DNA from: CAYZEZ01 sp964477295
Lineage (GTDB): Bacteria > Bacteroidota > Bacteroidia > Bacteroidales > SM23-62
Assembly: GCA_964477295.1 (NCBI GenBank)
Contig: CAYZEZ010000084.1
Location: 1-16,881, forward strand
Reading direction: 5' to 3'
DNA: 16,881 bases
Shown: positions 14,492 to 16,881 of the stretch, piece after piece
How the letters are laid out: each line of letters starts with the position of its first letter
Position numbering within the stretch: the stretch's first letter is position 1
Program-made: the position numbers and the translations under genes
The notes under the pieces: model-generated
What the model was told of the DNA's origin: nothing
Database searches by the model: none
The model's input: the letters and a program-made list of their open reading frames with translations, nothing else

Positions 14492-16881
14492 ATGACAGGA
14501 AGGATAAAGCACATATTCTTTTGTGTTTTGTTTATTGCGGTTTCCTTTTCCATAATGGCAAGGGATATTGATGAAATCAAAAGAAGCGGAAAGATAATTA
14601 TTGCTTTTACTGAGACTGACCTGGAAGGAATCAATTACAAGTTAGCCAGGGAATTTGCCCGGTATTTAAATGTGGAAATGGTTCCGGTGGTTATTGAATG
14701 GGAGGAAGCATTTGAGACACATGGCAGGGTGCCTTTGGATGTAGCTACTAATCCCGACATCTCATATACTCCGGATATATTTAAACGGGTTGATCTGATC
14801 TGCAGCACATTCACCATTTTAGAATGGAGAAAAAAACTATTTGATTTTGCCCAAACGCTATATTCAGCCGAAATCATAATGATCAATGAGGAGGATGAAG
14901 CTCCCTCCAAACTTGACGACCTGGTTGGGAAAAAAATTGCCTTTATGCAGGGAACGAGCCTTGAAACCCATATACATCAGATCAATAACAATATTGGAGG
15001 GGGAATTGAACTTTTGCCTGCCGAAAGTTCTGAGGATGCTAAACAAATGCTTATTGATAAGGAGGTTTTTGGAGTTATCCTGGATGCAGACGAAGCACTG
15101 AACTTCAGGATGGATCAAAAAAATGCAGTAAAAATCGGCATCCCTATAACTGAAGTGATCAAAACCGCCTTTGCCCTTGAAAAGAAAAATACCCTCAAAA
15201 ATGAAGTGGAAAATTTCTTCAACACGATACCTACCAATGGCGTTCTGGATGAGATCTTCTCAGAAACATTCGGGATGACCTATTCAGAATTTTATAACCA
15301 GATTTCACGTATCAACCTTCCCGAAAGACTTAACCGTGACCTGGATGAAATATTAAAATCGGGTAAACTTGTGGTTGCACTTCGTGAAAGAAACTTCATT
15401 TATAAAGAAAATGGTCCCATTCAATTTATGCATGCACTGGCTGAGGAGTTTGCAAATTACCTGGGTGTTGAACTGGAATACGTTATTACGCCATATTTTG
15501 CAAAATACTGGGAAAATGAGGTTGGGGTTGTAATAAAAGACAGCAGTTACACACCGGAGTGGTTTAACTATTTCGACCTTGCCGCAGAACTCATAGCCCC
15601 CCTGGATTGGCGGACCAATAAAGTGAACCTGACAGGGATTTATACCAGTGAATATACTGTGATAGCAAGAAATGAAACCCGGATTAATTCCATTAACGAC
15701 CTGCGAAATCTGAAAGGAATAACTGGCCGGGGCACAGTTTATTTTGATTTACTTAACAGCTATGGCATTACCAACCTGGAATTTGCCAGGGTGAATGAAT
15801 TTATCCCCTCAGTAAATGATGGAACAGCTGATTATACCTTGATTTATAATGCTTTTCTTGAGCTTTCTGATTATCCCTCTTTAGAAGTCAAGTTGCCCAT
15901 AGGTGAACTGGAAGTTTGCTGGGCCATGCGGAAAGATCAACCCCTGCTGCAGGATGCGCTCAATAGTTTTATTTCCAAGTCGATGAGAAATGGATTGATA
16001 AAAACGCTGCTGGTGGCCATAAAGGGACAACACCTTGATAACGCACAGGATCTTGTAAATTCATATTACGGAAGCATCCAGGCAGGCCAGATGCCGTACG
16101 TAATTTACGGTGCCGAAGACGGACTTCCACAGGAAGACATTTTTTCAATCTACCAGGATAACAGGGGTTATATGTGGTTCGGTACAAGTTCAGGTGTGGT
16201 CAGGTACAATGGCAGGGAGATGGTGGTGTATAATACCGAAGACGGCCTTATAGACAATACTATTCTCGACATAAACCAGGATGCCGGTGGTACGCTATAT
16301 CTGGCTACCTCCCACGGAATTTCCATGATCCGGAACGATTCCATAACAGATAATATTTTGGAGGGAATTTCTTTCAGCAAAATTTTTGTGGACTCCGAGG
16401 ATGACAAGTGGTTCCTTGGAGACGACGGGATCCATGTTGTTGACAAGAATAAAAGGCATACCTACTTAAATGAAACTTTTCCTGTTCTGCCTAAGAATAT
16501 TTATTCCATGGCTGAAGACAGTGAAAATCAGAATTTATATTTTGCTTCCAGTGACGGGGTTTATCTCTATTCCGAGAAAGATAATACCCTCATTAAAGTT
16601 TCAGAAGAAGGATATACCTTGTTCATAGACTCGAATGACAGCATTTGGATCTACACCTCAAAAGGATTATATATTGCAGCCCTTGAAGACCTGAAGGCTG
16701 GAAAATTCAATGAACATTCCAGGAACCTGAATGAAAGCCTGGTTTTCCACGACCAGATTATTAAGGGTTTTTACCAGGATGGTTACGGGACCATCTGGAT
16801 TTACACTGATTCTGAAATCTACCAGGTGCTTTCAACCAGTCAGAAAGCCATCCGGTATGAACAGGAAGTAGGAGTAAGAAG
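14492..16881 (+). CDS. Tandem solute-binding + beta-propeller sensor-like protein (3' partial)
   Basis: Translating from ATG 14492 gives an uninterrupted frame of 796 codons to the window edge, with no stop. Residues 1-23 are a signal peptide (hydrophobic CVLFIAVSFS, then MA). Residues about 25-255 are a periplasmic-binding-protein module (IDEIKRSGKIIIAF at the start, LEWRKKLFDFAQTLYSAEIIMIN near the hinge, KLDDLVGKKIAFMQGTS in lobe 2). Residues about 282-515 repeat the plan (LDEILKSGKLVVAL, SINDLRNLKG, LEVCWAMRKDQP). From about 534, repeats such as GLPQEDIFSIYQDNRGYMWFGTS and GVVRYNG are two-component-regulator propeller (Reg_prop) blades. Propellers of this type are the extracytoplasmic sensor part of hybrid histidine kinases or AraC-type regulators, and tandem binding modules occur in BvgS-like kinases. 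I infer a membrane sensor whose kinase or DNA-binding part lies downstream. No TM or signalling domain is visible yet. Confidence 0.85.
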   Translation, partial: MTGRIKHIFFCVLFIAVSFSIMARDIDEIKRSGKIIIAFTETDLEGINYKLAREFARYLNVEMVPVVIEWEEAFETHGRVPLDVATNPDISYTPDIFKRVDLICSTFTILEWRKKLFDFAQTLYSAEIIMINEEDEAPSKLDDLVGKKIAFMQGTSLETHIHQINNNIGGGIELLPAESSEDAKQMLIDKEVFGVILDADEALNFRMDQKNAVKIGIPITEVIKTAFALEKKNTLKNEVENFFNTIPTNGVLDEIFSETFGMTYSEFYNQISRINLPERLNRDLDEILKSGKLVVALRERNFIYKENGPIQFMHALAEEFANYLGVELEYVITPYFAKYWENEVGVVIKDSSYTPEWFNYFDLAAELIAPLDWRTNKVNLTGIYTSEYTVIARNETRINSINDLRNLKGITGRGTVYFDLLNSYGITNLEFARVNEFIPSVNDGTADYTLIYNAFLELSDYPSLEVKLPIGELEVCWAMRKDQPLLQDALNSFISKSMRNGLIKTLLVAIKGQHLDNAQDLVNSYYGSIQAGQMPYVIYGAEDGLPQEDIFSIYQDNRGYMWFGTSSGVVRYNGREMVVYNTEDGLIDNTILDINQDAGGTLYLATSHGISMIRNDSITDNILEGISFSKIFVDSEDDKWFLGDDGIHVVDKNKRHTYLNETFPVLPKNIYSMAEDSENQNLYFASSDGVYLYSEKDNTLIKVSEEGYTLFIDSNDSIWIYTSKGLYIAALEDLKAGKFNEHSRNLNESLVFHDQIIKGFYQDGYGTIWIYTDSEIYQVLSTSQKAIRYEQEVGVR

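Noticed and set aside
1..16881. CRISPR arrays, tRNA or rRNA genes, insertion sequences, prophage genes
   Set aside because: No regularly spaced direct repeats, cloverleaf-like sequences, transposase or integrase motifs were seen on reading either strand.

Overview
The window looks like chromosomal DNA of a member of the Bacteroidota, probably a glycan-degrading Bacteroidales or Marinilabiliales type. The evidence is a type IX secretion C-terminal sorting domain, a FISUMP-domain protein, lipoprotein sulfatases, a TAT-exported Gfo/Idh/MocA oxidoreductase, a two-component-regulator-type beta-propeller, start codons without a clear Shine-Dalgarno sequence, and one good match to the Bacteroidota -7 promoter element (TAnnTTTG). 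No rRNA, tRNA, CRISPR array, transposase or integrase gene was seen.

Left part (1-3557). A 5'-truncated lipoprotein with two YciI-like domains is followed by a thioredoxin-fold/glutaredoxin fusion preceded by a perfect inverted repeat. Next come an orphan GroES-type co-chaperonin and, on the opposite strand, a PMT/ArnT-like membrane glycosyltransferase. The last two genes converge on a nested inverted repeat of about 110 bp.

Middle part (3558-9877). This is a small carbohydrate/sulfate-ester catabolic neighbourhood. It holds lipoprotein sulfatase 1 (+), a convergent TAT-exported Gfo/Idh/MocA oxidoreductase (-) with its own terminator hairpin, then a same-strand run of a PhzF-family isomerase, a FISUMP-domain exported protein and lipoprotein sulfatase 2. 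Both sulfatases carry the cysteine motif that is matured to formylglycine. No SusC/SusD pair, glycoside hydrolase or sulfatase-maturating enzyme is in the window, so this is not a complete polysaccharide utilisation locus.

Right part (9891-16881). A large DUF3160 protein with a type IX sorting domain is divergent from an MFS transporter. A 15-bp palindrome lies between them. An SRPBCC/AHSA1-type protein follows. The last reading frame is open from 14492 to the window edge. It encodes an exported protein with two tandem periplasmic-binding-protein (SBP_bac_3-like) modules joined to a beta-propeller of the kind found in hybrid two-component sensors. It is cut at residue 796, before any transmembrane or signalling domain. 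This double-ligand-sensor architecture is the most interesting item in the window.

No gene-free stretch exceeds 300 bases. The longest gaps (3558-3798, 6525-6740, 12465-12659) hold repeats or candidate control sites and are described below.
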